Shown piece by piece: positions 38,933 to 51,500 of a DNA stretch of 64,000 nt. The stretch is taken from positions 70,656,984-70,720,983 of the forward strand of contig NC_088300.1 in the NCBI RefSeq assembly GCF_032854445.1. The letters run 5' to 3'. The notes under the pieces were generated by a model. The model saw only the letters and a list, made by a program, of their open reading frames with translations. It did not search any database and was not told the origin of the DNA. This stretch comes from Liolophura sinensis (Eukaryota > Mollusca > Polyplacophora > Chitonida > Chitonidae). Position 1 is the first letter of the stretch; each line of letters starts with the position of its first letter. Both the position numbers and the translations under genes were made by a program.

Positions 38933-41589
38933 TTGTTCACTATACATTTATGAGCACAATACCCATTTCCAAATATTAGGGATTGAACTGGACTTGAAAT
39001 GTCATGCACACAGAAACCTCTAAGTGTCACATGACTCTTGTAAGTGAAAGCAGTCTTCCAAATAGATATTGCCACTAGATGGTCAGTCATATATACAGGT
39101 TAAATAGACTGCCAGATTCTGGAATTGTGTTCAGTCTTTCTGTAAAATTAGTAAAAGTATACATGTTTCTAAAAAATCTCATGTTAACTGATGGGACCAA
39201 AGAAGGAAACGACAGGACTACTGGCATTTTAAAGTTGATGCACTGATCAATCAGTGCTATGTAATACTGAATTTTACTGACTTGCAGTTTGCTTTATCTG
39301 ACCTTTCATTTTTCAAGTTTGTATTAACACAAATACTATTCTGTTAGAAAGTTCAACTTGAGTCATATGACTCGTCCTTGGACAGATGCTAACTGGTGTA
39401 AATAATTGACCTGTGCTGTCAATACTGTCCTTAAGTCTCCAGCGGGCATAAAGGCCTGTAGATGCGTCAAAATACCACTGGTTGGAAGACATTGGGGACC
39501 AATTTGTACTGTTTTACTGCCCACACCCTTTAAAACCATGACTCAGTTGATAGATTTCCACTAATTGCTTCCTTTAATTGGCTTCTTATTGCTGATTTAT
39601 GGAATTAACGGGCAGTTAAAACTCCCCAAAGACAGGAACTTTGATGGCACCAGCAATTCAGATCTTCCTCATTATGGCCATAGTAATTGGGGACAATCCC
39701 AGGCCTGTCAGGTCTTTAGTTCTATGTGTTTTAAAAAAGTTTCAACACCTGGATTTTTGTGCCCTTTATAGAATTTGTACAATGTCGGAGGTAAAGAATT
39801 ATGTAAATGTATTCCCTTCTTATTAGTTTAATCTGATCCATTAGTGAAGGCTAATAAATTGAACAACAAACAATCATATTTATGAAGATTCCTAGACATT
39901 GTCAATATCCTGAAAAGTTGGTTTAGAGGTAAAAATCAAGATGAGACAACGATACTGGAGCTGTCCAGTTTAGCACATCACTGATCGTACCAGGGATGTT
40001 GATTTATTTAATAAGGAACTTATGGCTTTTGGTATGACTGTGAACATGATGCCGTGATATGAGCAGCTTTCTGGAGGAGCATGCAGACTGACATAACAAA
40101 TATCTGTAATCTTATCCAAACATATCTGAATTCCTGAGACAAATTGGCACACCTGAGCCTTACTAATTAAAGTGTCCCTGGAATGCTGACGATAGTATGA
40201 GGTAACAAGAAAGGTGATAGTGCCAGTGTATTTTAGTGGCTATTTTAGGAGCTAGCCTATTCATCATTCACTGATCCATCCATTATTTCTTCTTATCCTG
40301 TAGTTTTCTCAATGTTCATGGCAAGAGTGATGCCAAATCATATTTTTTACAGCAGTATAGACAAGAAAACGGCAGATTGTAGATGTTATCTTTAAAAAGC
40401 ATGATGTATTGTATGCTTGATAAATTGGATAGCTGTATATTATAGTTTTCATTCATTTGATTGATGTATGTTTCCCATAGCATTTCTAAAGTTACATGTA
40501 TTGCTAGGGATTGAAAGTTTCATGCAGGCATGTGTCAGTATAACAACTGAATTAGGTGTCATGATGACCTTCAGTACATTATCTTTTTGAAACTTTTGGA
40601 GAAATTTGACATGGCATACATGTACATGTATGTTTTCACATTTGCAGCATGTTGAGCTTAAAAAAATACCTTGCAAGATGTCAACACACAAATAAATAAG
40701 TTGATAAACACATGTAAGTAAACAAATAAAATGTCTTGTTTTTATTTTGTACATGTGACTCCTGAAAGGAAGATTCCCTTTATGTGACAGTTATGTCTAT
40801 GATTCTTTTTCTTCTTCAGAAAGCTATTTTTGTGTTAAAGTGAAAGCTTTAGTCTTGTTTTTAATACGGGGAAAGTTTTTGTTTTGTGAGCAAATTAAAA
40901 ACCTAATTTTCTTCATTTTTGATGGCATCTGGTGTCAGCTTGGGCTGACAGGACCCTCAGACAAAAGTGGTATACCAGAAGTTGACATAACTTTTATGTC
41001 AGTCAGAGATGTATCAACCTCTTAATGTACAAGTATACATGTAGATTAACACATGTAACTTAATGGGAGATCTGTGAATGGACTACAAAAAGGGTCTTTT
41101 AAAAGTAAAAAAGTAAAACAGCTCATTTTCTTCTGTGATGGTGCAGTGCTTGTGTGTCACCTAGGTGTTATTTGGCCACACATCACCGATAATTGTGACT
41201 TAATAAAGGAAAGAGCAAGAGTTCATTGTTCTTGACCGTTTTGTTACAGACAGGAAGGAGTCCCCCATTGGCTGTGTGATGTCTGACCAAAGGTGTTTAT
41301 CTAGGAATTCATAAAGATGAACAGATAATGTTTGCTACAGTGACTATATATGACTATATATGAAAAGTGTTTATTTATAGAGAGATTCTGGTATTTCAAT
41401 TGTATGATTGCATGTTCTTTGGAAAAAAACATCGTTTCATGACCATGGCTTTAGTTGCAATGTGTTTGAAGAAATATGTTAGAGAGATCCAGGTATTTTG
41501 GTTGTATGAACCAAAGGTCACACCTAAGACCTTAAAAGTGGAAGGTGTAACTTTCTTGCTTGGCGTTCAGCATGAAGGGGATAGTGCAA
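38933..41589. other. Nothing recognised
   Basis: AT-rich, with short chance frames only. The hydrophobic frame at 39641-39826 has no family match. Confidence 0.5.
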
Positions 41590-41806
41590 TGACTGGTTGA
41601 CCCATATCAGGTTAATGGCTTGGGCAGGCAGCTTACTTGCCTTCGGTAAGGCGTCTCAGTGAAGCAGCACTAGATAAAAGAGCGGTGGAAATCTGTCCTG
41701 CAACAAGGGGGCACATTACATGCACTCTAAGGATTCCTTCGTTGTCATATGACTGAAAAATTATTAAGTACGACGTTAAACCCTAAGCACTCACTGTTTG
41801 TAAAGT
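41590..41806 (+). mobile_element. Second SINE-like repeat family
   Basis: The 3' part reads CATATGACTGAAAAATTATT, AAGTACGACGTTAAACCC, then AAGCACTCACT. From memory this tail occurs in many molluscan genomes, usually ending in CACTCACTCACT. The body (about 200 bp, with CAGCACTAGATAAAAGAGCGG and GGAAATCTGTCCTGC) has no clear A/B boxes that I can point to. The left boundary is approximate. Confidence 0.65.
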
Positions 41807-41895
41807 TTAGAAAGTATGTTCATAGTGATTGGTGAAAGTAGCATTGTGTAATAAATATTTGTATAGTACAGTAACATTGCCATTATTTTCATGAC

Positions 41896-42032
41896 ATCTG
41901 CCAACAACCTGCGGATGGTATTGGATTCCCCAGGGTTCTGCTCATTTCTTCCCACCTAAATGTTGGCCCCTGTCGTATAAATGAAATATTCTTGAGTACG
42001 GCGTAAAACACCAATCAAATATGTAAATAAAT
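41896..42032 (+). mobile_element. 5'-truncated tRNA-derived SINE
   Basis: AACAACCTGCGGATGG, then TTCCCCAGGG, CGTATAAATGAAATATTC, TTGAGTACGGCGTAAAACACC and AATCAAATATGTAAATAA. It shares the SINE body and tail and lacks the tRNA head. Confidence 0.88.
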
Positions 42033-43452
42033 TGTTTTCATGACCATTGTTTCATGGCCATTGTTATTAATGTCAAGGTAAATTATCAGTTATCACATCT
42101 TATGGTACCTATGGATAATTTGCTTTTTTCTTATAAAAGGTTGCTGGAATTGATAGCTGACATCTATATTCACAGTTTTCTATTATAATGGGCTGAAGAT
42201 ATCAGATGCAGGACTTATTGGAAGTTATTTATAAATGTACAGTAGATGTAATTTGATTTTCAGTATTTCTTTGTCCAATTTGTTTTGTTTATCACGTTTT
42301 TATCTCAGTGCAGTGGTAACATATTCTAACAGGCTGAATGTAACCACTGTGGTTTTATCTGACACTCTTCCAGATGCTATTGAGTTTGTTCTGTAGTACT
42401 TACTGTTTATGGACAAGCTGGTTATCTATGGATCTTTACATGCAGCACATGTCCTTACAGCAGCCATATCATATGACCTTCACCCTGACCTTGTCAGACC
42501 AGACAGTCCATCTTAACTCATTGATTGATCTGTTCTGGCAAAGACATAGCCTTAATTATACACAGAACGTTGCATAATGCCACAAATAGATAAAATAATC
42601 TAAATAATGGGAAGAAGCGGAGGATATTTTGTCTCGAGCGTGCTTTGATTCCCTGTTGGCAGATCAAACTAAAGACTTTCTCTCCGAGAAGCATTTCCAA
42701 TCCATAATCCCCCAAACTCTCCTAGGACAAACCATGTCTGTCATGATAACACACTCCTATTCACATCTACTCGTATGAATGATTATGAAGCTTAGCAAGC
42801 CCTGCATTTTCATCATAATTCTATTCTAAAGTTCTCTGATATACATTGTTGAAGCATTGTTGGGTGTATATGCATATCCTGTGATGTTTAATTCATTGTA
42901 CACATTCTATATTGGCTGCGTTAATTGTCTGTTACCAAAAGAAGCAGTGTTTCATGTACATTTTGTTTATTTTTTGTGATAATGTTGGAAAACATCACCG
43001 GAAAAGTTATATTTTTGTATCTAGCTCATGGCATACAACCAATAATGCTAATGCTCACTCTCTTGGATAAGACCTATCCAAACATGGGTCTGTCCATTAA
43101 TAGTCTAGTTATCCTACAAATTTCACATGTTTCTTGGCAGTTTGAAAGGTTTCGTTTCATAAGCTGTACAGTTTCAGAAGGCATAGGTGTATTGAATGAG
43201 GCATCTTTAAGTTTGCTATGTATTATACCACGATGAGCATATATATGTGTTGAGCTGCACCGTTGACCTCAGTTACAATTTTAACAAGTAAAAGGTGTCA
43301 GCATTCAGTATTAGTTGCACTCAAACTCATTTTGTCACTCAAACCTGTATCATCATTGCGTAAAAATTTCTTGTAAATTGAAAAGCTAATACCTTTAGTG
43401 GACATGAAGCTCTACAACTCATTCAAGATGCAAGAAAGACAGTCAAGCATGT

Positions 43453-43726
43453 TTTTTTTTTTTTTTTTTTTTGATTGGTGTTTTACGCCGTACTCAAGAA
43501 TATTTCACTTATACGACGGCGGCCAGCATTATGGTGGGTGGAAACCGGGCACAGCCCGGGGGAAACCCACGACCATCCGCAGGTTGCTGGAAGACCTTCC
43601 CACTTACGGCCGGAGAGGAAGCCAGCATGAGCTGGACTTGAACTCACAGCGACCGCATTGGTGAGAGGCTCCTGGGTCATTACGCTGCGCTAGCGCGCTA
43701 ACCGACTGAGCCACGGAGGCCCCCAC
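43453..43726 (-). mobile_element. Full-length tRNA-derived SINE with target duplication
   Basis: Read on the minus strand: GGGGGCCTCCGTGGCTCAGT (A box TGGCTCAGTCGG at 43702-43713), a B box GAGTTCAAGTCC (43634-43645), a body with CAGCAACCTGCGGATGG, the tail TTGAGTACGGCGTAAAACACC, and 21 A. TCAAGCATGT occurs on both sides (43443-43452 and 43727-43736), a 10-bp target-site duplication. Intact boxes and target duplication indicate a recent insertion made by a LINE's machinery. It appears to belong to the animal SINE families with a conserved central body (assignment from memory). Confidence 0.93.
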
Positions 43727-44151
43727 TCAAGCATGTGTCATTATTTTGTAAGAGTTTGTTGTGATTTGAACATCAAACGGTGGACATGAAACTGCCACAT
43801 TTGAGGTTGTGCTTTTTTTTTAGAAAGGATTTTTTTTGATTTAATACATGTAGATGAATCTAAAAGGAACCACAAAGGTCTGTCCTAATGGTGCTCTGGA
43901 CCTGTCCTTGTTTGATGTAACCCCATATGAGATAGAATTCTTATAAGTTGATAACAGGGCTTCTTGGATGCCAGTTGGAGCTTCGCTGTGCAAGCTGTCA
44001 GATCATTATATACAGGGAGCTCTTTAGATGTCGTAACATAAGATATGTATATTAGGTGTTCTCTGATGTGAGTCGTACAAAGCTTCACTGGCTGAAGAGG
44101 CCCTACTCCACCCACACTGTCTGTGTTCTATTTGTCTTAATTTACCACTAA

Positions 44152-44209
44152 CCCCCCCCCCCCCCCCACACACACACACACACACACCCCACCCCACCCC
44201 TCCACCCCC
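44152..44209. repeat. Poly-C / (CA)n / CCCCA tract
   Basis: About 16 C, then about ten CA, then CCCCACCCCACCCC and CCACCCCC. The minus strand could form a G-quadruplex. Confidence 0.9.
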
Positions 44210-44545
44210 ACATAATAAAACTCCTCTCGGGTACTTTGAACTTGGCTGATCATAAAGTATGCATACATGTTTGTTGAACATGTCATTTTAGTGCTCACCT
44301 ATGGTGACAGTGTTTACATGCACTGAAAAATCAAATATCTTAATTGACTTCTGTTTGAAATGATTTCATAACCATGTAGGATTTACCTGTTTCTAATGTA
44401 TGTAGAGTTCATTACCTCTTTCCTTTGGCTATGTCCTTGACTTCAACAATGCTGACTACACAGGGGCGTTTGGTTTGTTCATGGGGGTTGAAAGCCAATT
44501 TCCTTTGTTTCCATTTGATAAAGATTTGCATAGTAAGTCAGTGCT

Positions 44546-44694
44546 GTTTAAGAATTGTATATACATGTAAGTGCTTTTTTCGAAGTTAAAAAAGAGTAAA
44601 TATTTGATTATAATGCATTGTTTAAGAATTGTATATACATGTAGCTACTTTTTTTGCAGTTAAAAAAGAGTAAATATTTGATTATAATGCATTT
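44546..44694. repeat. 74-bp tandem duplication
   Basis: GTTTAAGAATTGTATATACA begins at 44546 and again at 44620. Both copies carry GTTAAAAAAGAGTAAATATT and end TTATAATGCATT. The second copy differs mainly around the T-run. Confidence 0.93.
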
Positions 44695-45240
44695 ATTTAA
44701 ATAGAAATATGTACATCATGGACTACAGCATTCATAACATTAGCATGGTATATGGTATATATGACATTGAATTACTTCTGCATTAAATTTAAAGTATATA
44801 ATAGGTGCCAAAAATAGTGTTTTTTATTCTCCATAATATCCATTCAAAGCCCATTGTAAACACAGAAGTTGGAGGGATAAACACATAAAATTGAAATGTG
44901 AAAACTTTTTGACATTTGCAAAAAGGTTTAAAAACAGACTCAGTTTTTAGCCTGTTTAATGTCTTAATGTAACACTCATACTGGTAGTCTGATGTATAAA
45001 CGTTCATGGCCACCTTAAAATACAAGCATTCAGATTTACTTTATTCTGTTTAATATAGTTTTGAGTTGGGTTTTGGCTGCCAGCGAACTCTTTAATGAGC
45101 AACACTATAAATATGAACTGTCGTTGGGAGTTAAATAAGGTGGTTATGTAGATTTTACTGAGTGTTTTATCTGAACTTTGTCAGCAGTTAAGAATGTTGC
45201 AAGATATTTTTTAATCTGACATGTAATGATAATGTATGTT

Positions 45241-45507
45241 ATATGTAGACCTGTAGTGGCCGTGAGGGGATGAGCAATTACCTGGAAGCCTGAAAACCAA
45301 TGCTGTCACTGTGAGGTTAAGTTCAGCTCATGCTGCTTTCCTCTCCACCCTTATGTAGGAAGGTCTTCCAGCAACCTGCGGATGATTTTGGGTTTCCCCC
45401 AAGCCCTGCCAGCTTTCCTCCCACCATAATGCTAGCCATCGTTGTGTTAGTGAAATATTCTTGCATTCAGCGTAAAACGCCAGTCAAATAAATTAATGAA
45501 TAAAGTA
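45241..45507 (+). mobile_element. Old, near-full-length tRNA-derived SINE
   Basis: Aligns in order with the 43.5-kb copy: a mutated head (GTAGTGGCCGTGAGGGG), ACCAATGCTGTCACTGTGAG, TTCAGCTCATGCTG, GGAAGGTCTTCCAGCAACCT, CACCATAATGCTAGCC, and a tail GTGAAATATTCTTGCATTCA with AAATAAATTAATGAATAAA. The A box is destroyed, so it is older. Confidence 0.88.
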
Positions 45508-48500
45508 AAGACATGGGACCTTCAATCATTGTTACTGTCTTCCTAGAGAACAGAACAGCTACTCTAAACTAAAACATATTGTGCATTTTGTAAGCCTGCT
45601 GAAGAGTGATGAGCATTCTTTGCAAAGCTCACGCAGATATTAGATATACGTTTTAAGTTACCTGACATGCCTGATATGGACATAAATTAATTTTATTTCT
45701 CTACAGAAATAAAATATGGACACTATTTATTACATGTATATTGAATATCTGTATTAACTAATTATGTGCAAATATTGGAAAGATCAGGATATAAGTTTCT
45801 TATATTTGAGGAAATCTGTGTACCTGTTAATTCTTAATATTTCCTAATATTTCTCACTAGGACATACATTAGTAGTTCTGATAGGAAAGAATTACATTTC
45901 TCTTTCTCATTTTTTGGACAAGTAAGGATATGAATGTGCTGTTCATTACATCGACTAAACATGTGAAAAAAAAAAAGAAAATTAAATATTCCTGCTACAA
46001 TTATATGTATACTGGCTAAAAAAAGCAGATCAGGTGCCCCAAATATTAGAAGAATAAATGTAAAATATGTGAACTGTGAGTTGTCTTTGGAATGTCGCCA
46101 ACAAGCTTGACAACTGAGGAGGATCAAGAGTTGAAACATTCTCCAAATGCTTATTTATACTCACCTATGTCCAGGTCTGTCTGAGTTTGTCCCTGTACAT
46201 GTGTCAGTTACATGTGTGGCTGCCAAACACTGGCTGTATTATAAGCTCTGGCCACCCAGCAGGTTCCATAAGTTAGAACCTTAAAACTTTGGCTGGCCCC
46301 TTCCTGTAACACTTTTCTGTAACACGTTCCTGGTCTGGTGGGATATAAGACTACAGCATTTAGCCCAATCTGATGGGTTGAAAGGGAGATGGAAGAAGGG
46401 GGAAACATGCCCTCAACCCCATCGTTTGGCTCAGAGTGCGTCTTTCATAGCGCTGTGTTCCCGACTGTGAAAATCAATAGCCACAGTTTTAGCCAGGTTC
46501 CATTTGCCCTGTGATCTCACCTACCCTAGTGATTCAGGACATCAGAGTGAAAGAAATAAAAACCGGTGTGTTTTAATGCTCAACATTTATTTGGCCATCT
46601 GCTATTTTGCTATCCAGCTTTGACTATTTTAGAAACCCTTCTGAAGGAACTGGTTTGAAACCTAAGACGAAAGTGTAGATGGGTGCACATGTACAGGTGA
46701 ACAGCTGGTCCAATCTGGTGGCTGTTTCTGTCCTTCTGTAAAACTGTATTACTTAGAGGTGCTCGTATGTACAAATTATTGTCAATGAAACAACTCTTTG
46801 TTGTCAAGGAGATCCAAAATCAATTTTTTTACGCGCGGGATGATCTTGCTCAATTAACAGCCAGAGCTTTTATATTTCATGTTGGGTGTAATGGAATCTT
46901 GTTTCCAAAACTGCATTATAAAGTAAACTACTTGTTCATCCACATGTAATAATTACAATACGCATTATGTCTTTTAGTCAGTCTGTCTATCTTTTTTTTA
47001 AGACAGATTCAATCTGTTTCTTTGGGGTTTGGATTGGCTGTGTCTTATGACAGCTACTTGTATTTTACTTGTTATCCAACAGGTTCTGTAAAAGATCTCT
47101 TTTGAGCAAGATGTTTATTATTCCCAGGCAAAAGCATGGTTTCATACTGAGAATTGGTGATATAGTTAAAAACACAAGATGGAACAAGTATTATGTATTA
47201 TTAAGTATTATTCCAGAGGGCACAAGTATTATGGAATTGTCCTTTCTTGGAATGTTACTTTTCTTAGAATATATTCTTATAGAACTTCAGTAAGGGCTAG
47301 ATGTGCTGAATCTGAAGCTGCAAATAGCTAAAGTTAGACTCTTGGGCAAATCCAATGCACGCTCTGACTTTACAAGTGTAACCTTTTGATATGCAAACTG
47401 TATGAACTGTGTAGATTGCTACATGGGCTTCAGTCTGGGTCAGCCTAAATACTTTGATATGTAAAAGCTTTCTTGATACTGTGAGAATGAAAATGGTCAA
47501 TAATCCTTCTTAATAGAACAATTCTCAAGGGATTTACACGGGTGGCTTAAGAGGTACTGAGAACTGGCCATCAAAGAAGGCATTTAGTAAAATATTAATG
47601 GCTCAGAATGCAACTTAAAGAACATTTTGGGCCAGTTACCATTTAAGAAATTGATTTTATGGAAATCCTCACAAAGGATCTGAGATATTTGTGGAGAAGA
47701 TTTTCCTTTGTTAGTGACTGATTGAGACTGTTGTCTTGATCATGAAAGACAGTCTTGTGTATTTGTAACTCAATATCTATACCCAGGAGAATTATAAAAT
47801 CATTGTTGTTGACAGATCAACATATAGGTTTAAAAATAGATAAAATATATACACCACCTCAACTTTCTATAAGATCATATATTCTGACGGCAGTTTTTGC
47901 CTTGGCTCGTGGTCTTTCCTAGGAAAGAATTGTATATCTGTAACAGAAGTGCTGTATGTATATGTTTAATATTGGGAATGTATACACACACACTGAGGTT
48001 ATCAGCTAGTTGCTAGAGCACATAGTGCACATATTCAGACAGGTCTGTGAGTGTAGAACATATTCTTAAGAATTTTTTATTTTTTTATTTTGAATCAGCT
48101 TTGACGAATATGAGTATGCACGCAAATGTACGCTTGTGTTTTATGTGTAAGATAAGATGAAGTCCGCCCAATTATTTTCTACTTAACAACCTCGACGTAA
48201 TGGATTGATTCAGTTGATGTGAATTGTAATGCAAGCGGATGTAAAGAAGAACAATTATAATCAAGGTCCTGGTTTAATATTCATATATAAGTACAGGTAC
48301 ACATGTAAACCCTGAGGGAAATCCGCTAGGTCTGTGTGTGTGGGGGGGTATTTACAAAACTAGCTAACTGATTACCGTATGTATTTGATGATGTGGATGG
48401 ATCAGGAATATGTGAGGAAGATGACTTGCGATGGTATAGGTGACTCCCATCTATTGATTATCGTATCATGGGTGTATTGAATCAAAATGGTAATGTCACG

Positions 48501-51500
48501 GCTTACGACAGCACTTTGATCACAGATCCCTACAACTGTGCAGTTGCCTCAGATACCTGATTAATTGTCTTTAAATGACAACTAGATGCTGACTGAAAGT
48601 CGATCTTCACGGCTCTGTCTCATCTGCACATGAAATTTGTGCAAGGTTGCTGCACATCTTGTTTGTCATGTCCAGTTTTGCTATGATGTATCCTTGGAGG
48701 CATTGTCTAAATGTTTTCATTAACATTTACGTTTTGGGCAAAATTTTTGGATTTTGGATGACCATTATAAGTGGCCAAATAAACAGATTGTTTTTTCCCC
48801 CCAAAAAATACGTAACAGTCTATCCACATTTTCCACAATGGTGTTTGTACAGTCAAGTATTGCGTTATAAAGGATCAAAGAAAATTTATGTTAAATTTAA
48901 AATAGTTGTTGAACTTTATAAGGCTTAATAAAGTGTCTGAGTGGCATAGCTATGGGCCCTTGGATAAGTATTTCCCATTCATAATATATGTGTTTCATTT
49001 TGCTTTGATTTAAGTTTCACCTGATTCTACCCATCCTGTGCAGTAATATTTCATGATTATACTAATATAACAATAGTATAGTACTTGTTTATATACAAGT
49101 ATGTCTCATTTTCCTTTGACATCTAACCTGATTCAGCCAATATAAGTCTCACCTTACTGTACCCATTTCATGCAGTACATACGGTGGCAGTTTGAGTCAT
49201 GGAATTGTACAAACTGACCACTTAATATCATGTGTATCATCTAAACCAGACACTTTGCCCAGTATCCTGAAGATCTGCATTCTTCCACTTACATGTACAT
49301 GTTAATGTCCTGATCTAGTTTTTGATTTGAATTTAGAGAGCCTTTATGTCTTGTAACCCAGCAACTCCAAATCACGAAAATAGAATAGGGTCATTAACCT
49401 TGTTCTTGTACCTGGGAAGCTAACATGGACATCCAGACTGGCTTGAATTGAAAATGAATTAGATGAATGTTGTGGTGTGGTGTAGGTCCTGTCTGGCATC
49501 CAGAACTGCTTTACGCATTTCCAGTTCCGATCTCCTTGAACTTCAGTCCTGAGCTCTGGAACGGGAAGCTTTCATTGTGTACCACATGTTATACCTCATC
49601 ATGGTAATTACTCGTATGTTATGTAAGTCAGGTTTATGCCATGCTGCAACAGTGGTTTTGAAGTCAGCGTACAGGCTGGATTGATAAATGACCTTGTCCA
49701 ATTAGCGTCCTCTAGAGCATTTTCTCTAATCAAGGTCGTTCTGATATGTCTGGGTCTGTATGTGACAAAGTCAGTCCAGAATGTGGCAGAACCGTTTAAT
49801 TCCTTTGGGTTTGTGTCTGATTTCCTCATTTGTCATGTTATAATCGTGTTCACTGTATTTTATTTAATAGCATCACACAGAGCCAACATTTAATTTTTTG
49901 GTCAAGGCAACCCCTTGTTAAAGGTTCATGAGGCAGCATTACTTACTACTGGAAATACCTCACCAAAGTTCATAATTATGTAGTTACAAAAGTATCCTAT
50001 TGTTATTTCTGGTTAATCAGAATTTGTAAAGGATCAGTTGATTTGTGAGCATTTGTTCTTACAAAGAAGTATAATTGTAAATGGGTAAAATCACATTGTC
50101 TAACTTTACAAAGAAAGTGTACACTAAACAATAGTAATTCTTCAAAGAGAATTGCATTGGAAGACAGCTGCTATAAATTTATTCACCATTGACTTTAACT
50201 TTAATCACATCACTATTCGTTTGGATTTTATCCAATGGACTAGTCAAAATGGGCTTGCTAAAGGGTTCCTCAGTAGGCTTCATTTCACCAAGATCTCAGG
50301 ATGTTTAGCCCCAGGCCTAAGTCTGTAATTAATCGAGCTTAACCAGCCAGCGGGCCTATAACATGAGATACAAACTCAGCATCTCCCTTGTATCAATCTT
50401 TCTCAGGACTATGAAACGTCACATGACATGTTGACCTGGCAAATACCTGGAGACATGAGGTCAGTGGGGTGCAGGGTTTTGTGGTCATGGGACCCAAGTC
50501 TGATAGAATATGTTGGGTGTCTGTGTAGAAATTTTCAATCTGAACTGGTTACTTTATAAGTAATGTGTGCCCAATAAAAAATAAATAAAAAAGAATCCAA
50601 ATGAATGCAGGTATGTAAGATGTCTTTGTAGCTAGGCATCACCTCAGATATTCATATCGCAGTTGTCAACAATAACAGATAGTTTGTGTCAGTTATCCCA
50701 AGACTAGCACCATTCCTCAACTCACTTCAACAAAGAAAGGATACAAAAATTATAATAAAAAATTTGGGTGGCCTCATGTGAAGAGAAGCAAAGGATACTT
50801 TTACAAAATTTAAGCAACATCCAAATTGTGTACATGTATAAGTCTCAGAAAAACTGTGTACTTAAGATGACAATCAGGAATTCAGAAGTTGCAAGCAATA
50901 GTTGTTTTCAGTTACCAGAATATCTTTCATTGCTGAAAATAGCCAGCATTGTATTCCCAGGCAGTTTATTCAAAGCTAGGTAGACACAGGAGATTGCATC
51001 AGATTGTCAGTATATCCTTCTGAAATCTCATCTTAACCTCAATATCTGCACACGGGTTTTGGAGTGTAATATTCTAATGTGTCAGTTATGGTGTCCAGAG
51101 GCATCTGGTATAGCTTCTACATTATTCTACAAAATAGTGAACAAAACTGACTGTTTTATGTCAGTTCTGAGTTGACAGAAGTAATGTACAACAAAGAAGT
51201 GGTGTGAATTTAATAGTTGTCATGTGTGGAAAGCAATTCAGATGTGCATATGGCCATAACTGTATCATCATACCTGAATGGTTTAACGATTTCACAAAGT
51301 GTGTCTAAAATCTGTGTGAGAGCATCAGTAACCATCACGGTAGCTCAGAGTCATTTTATTACTGACATAAAAATCTGTTAGAAGACATACCAATATAATA
51401 CAGTCATGTGTTATATGAGTGATAAAACCAACAGTTCCTGATTGTTTATGATGATAACTAAGACATCATCTGAAGTTTCGAATTCCTGGTAGTGTGGCTT

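Noticed and set aside
39641-39826. IFLIMAIVIGDNPRP, superficially like the GDxxxNPGP peptide of some retrotransposons
   Set aside because: The NPGP core is absent and there is no adjacent reverse transcriptase.
43627-43723. Possible tRNA gene (A and B boxes)
   Set aside because: The boxes belong to the SINE head; A-to-B spacing is too long, and the cloverleaf is not intact.
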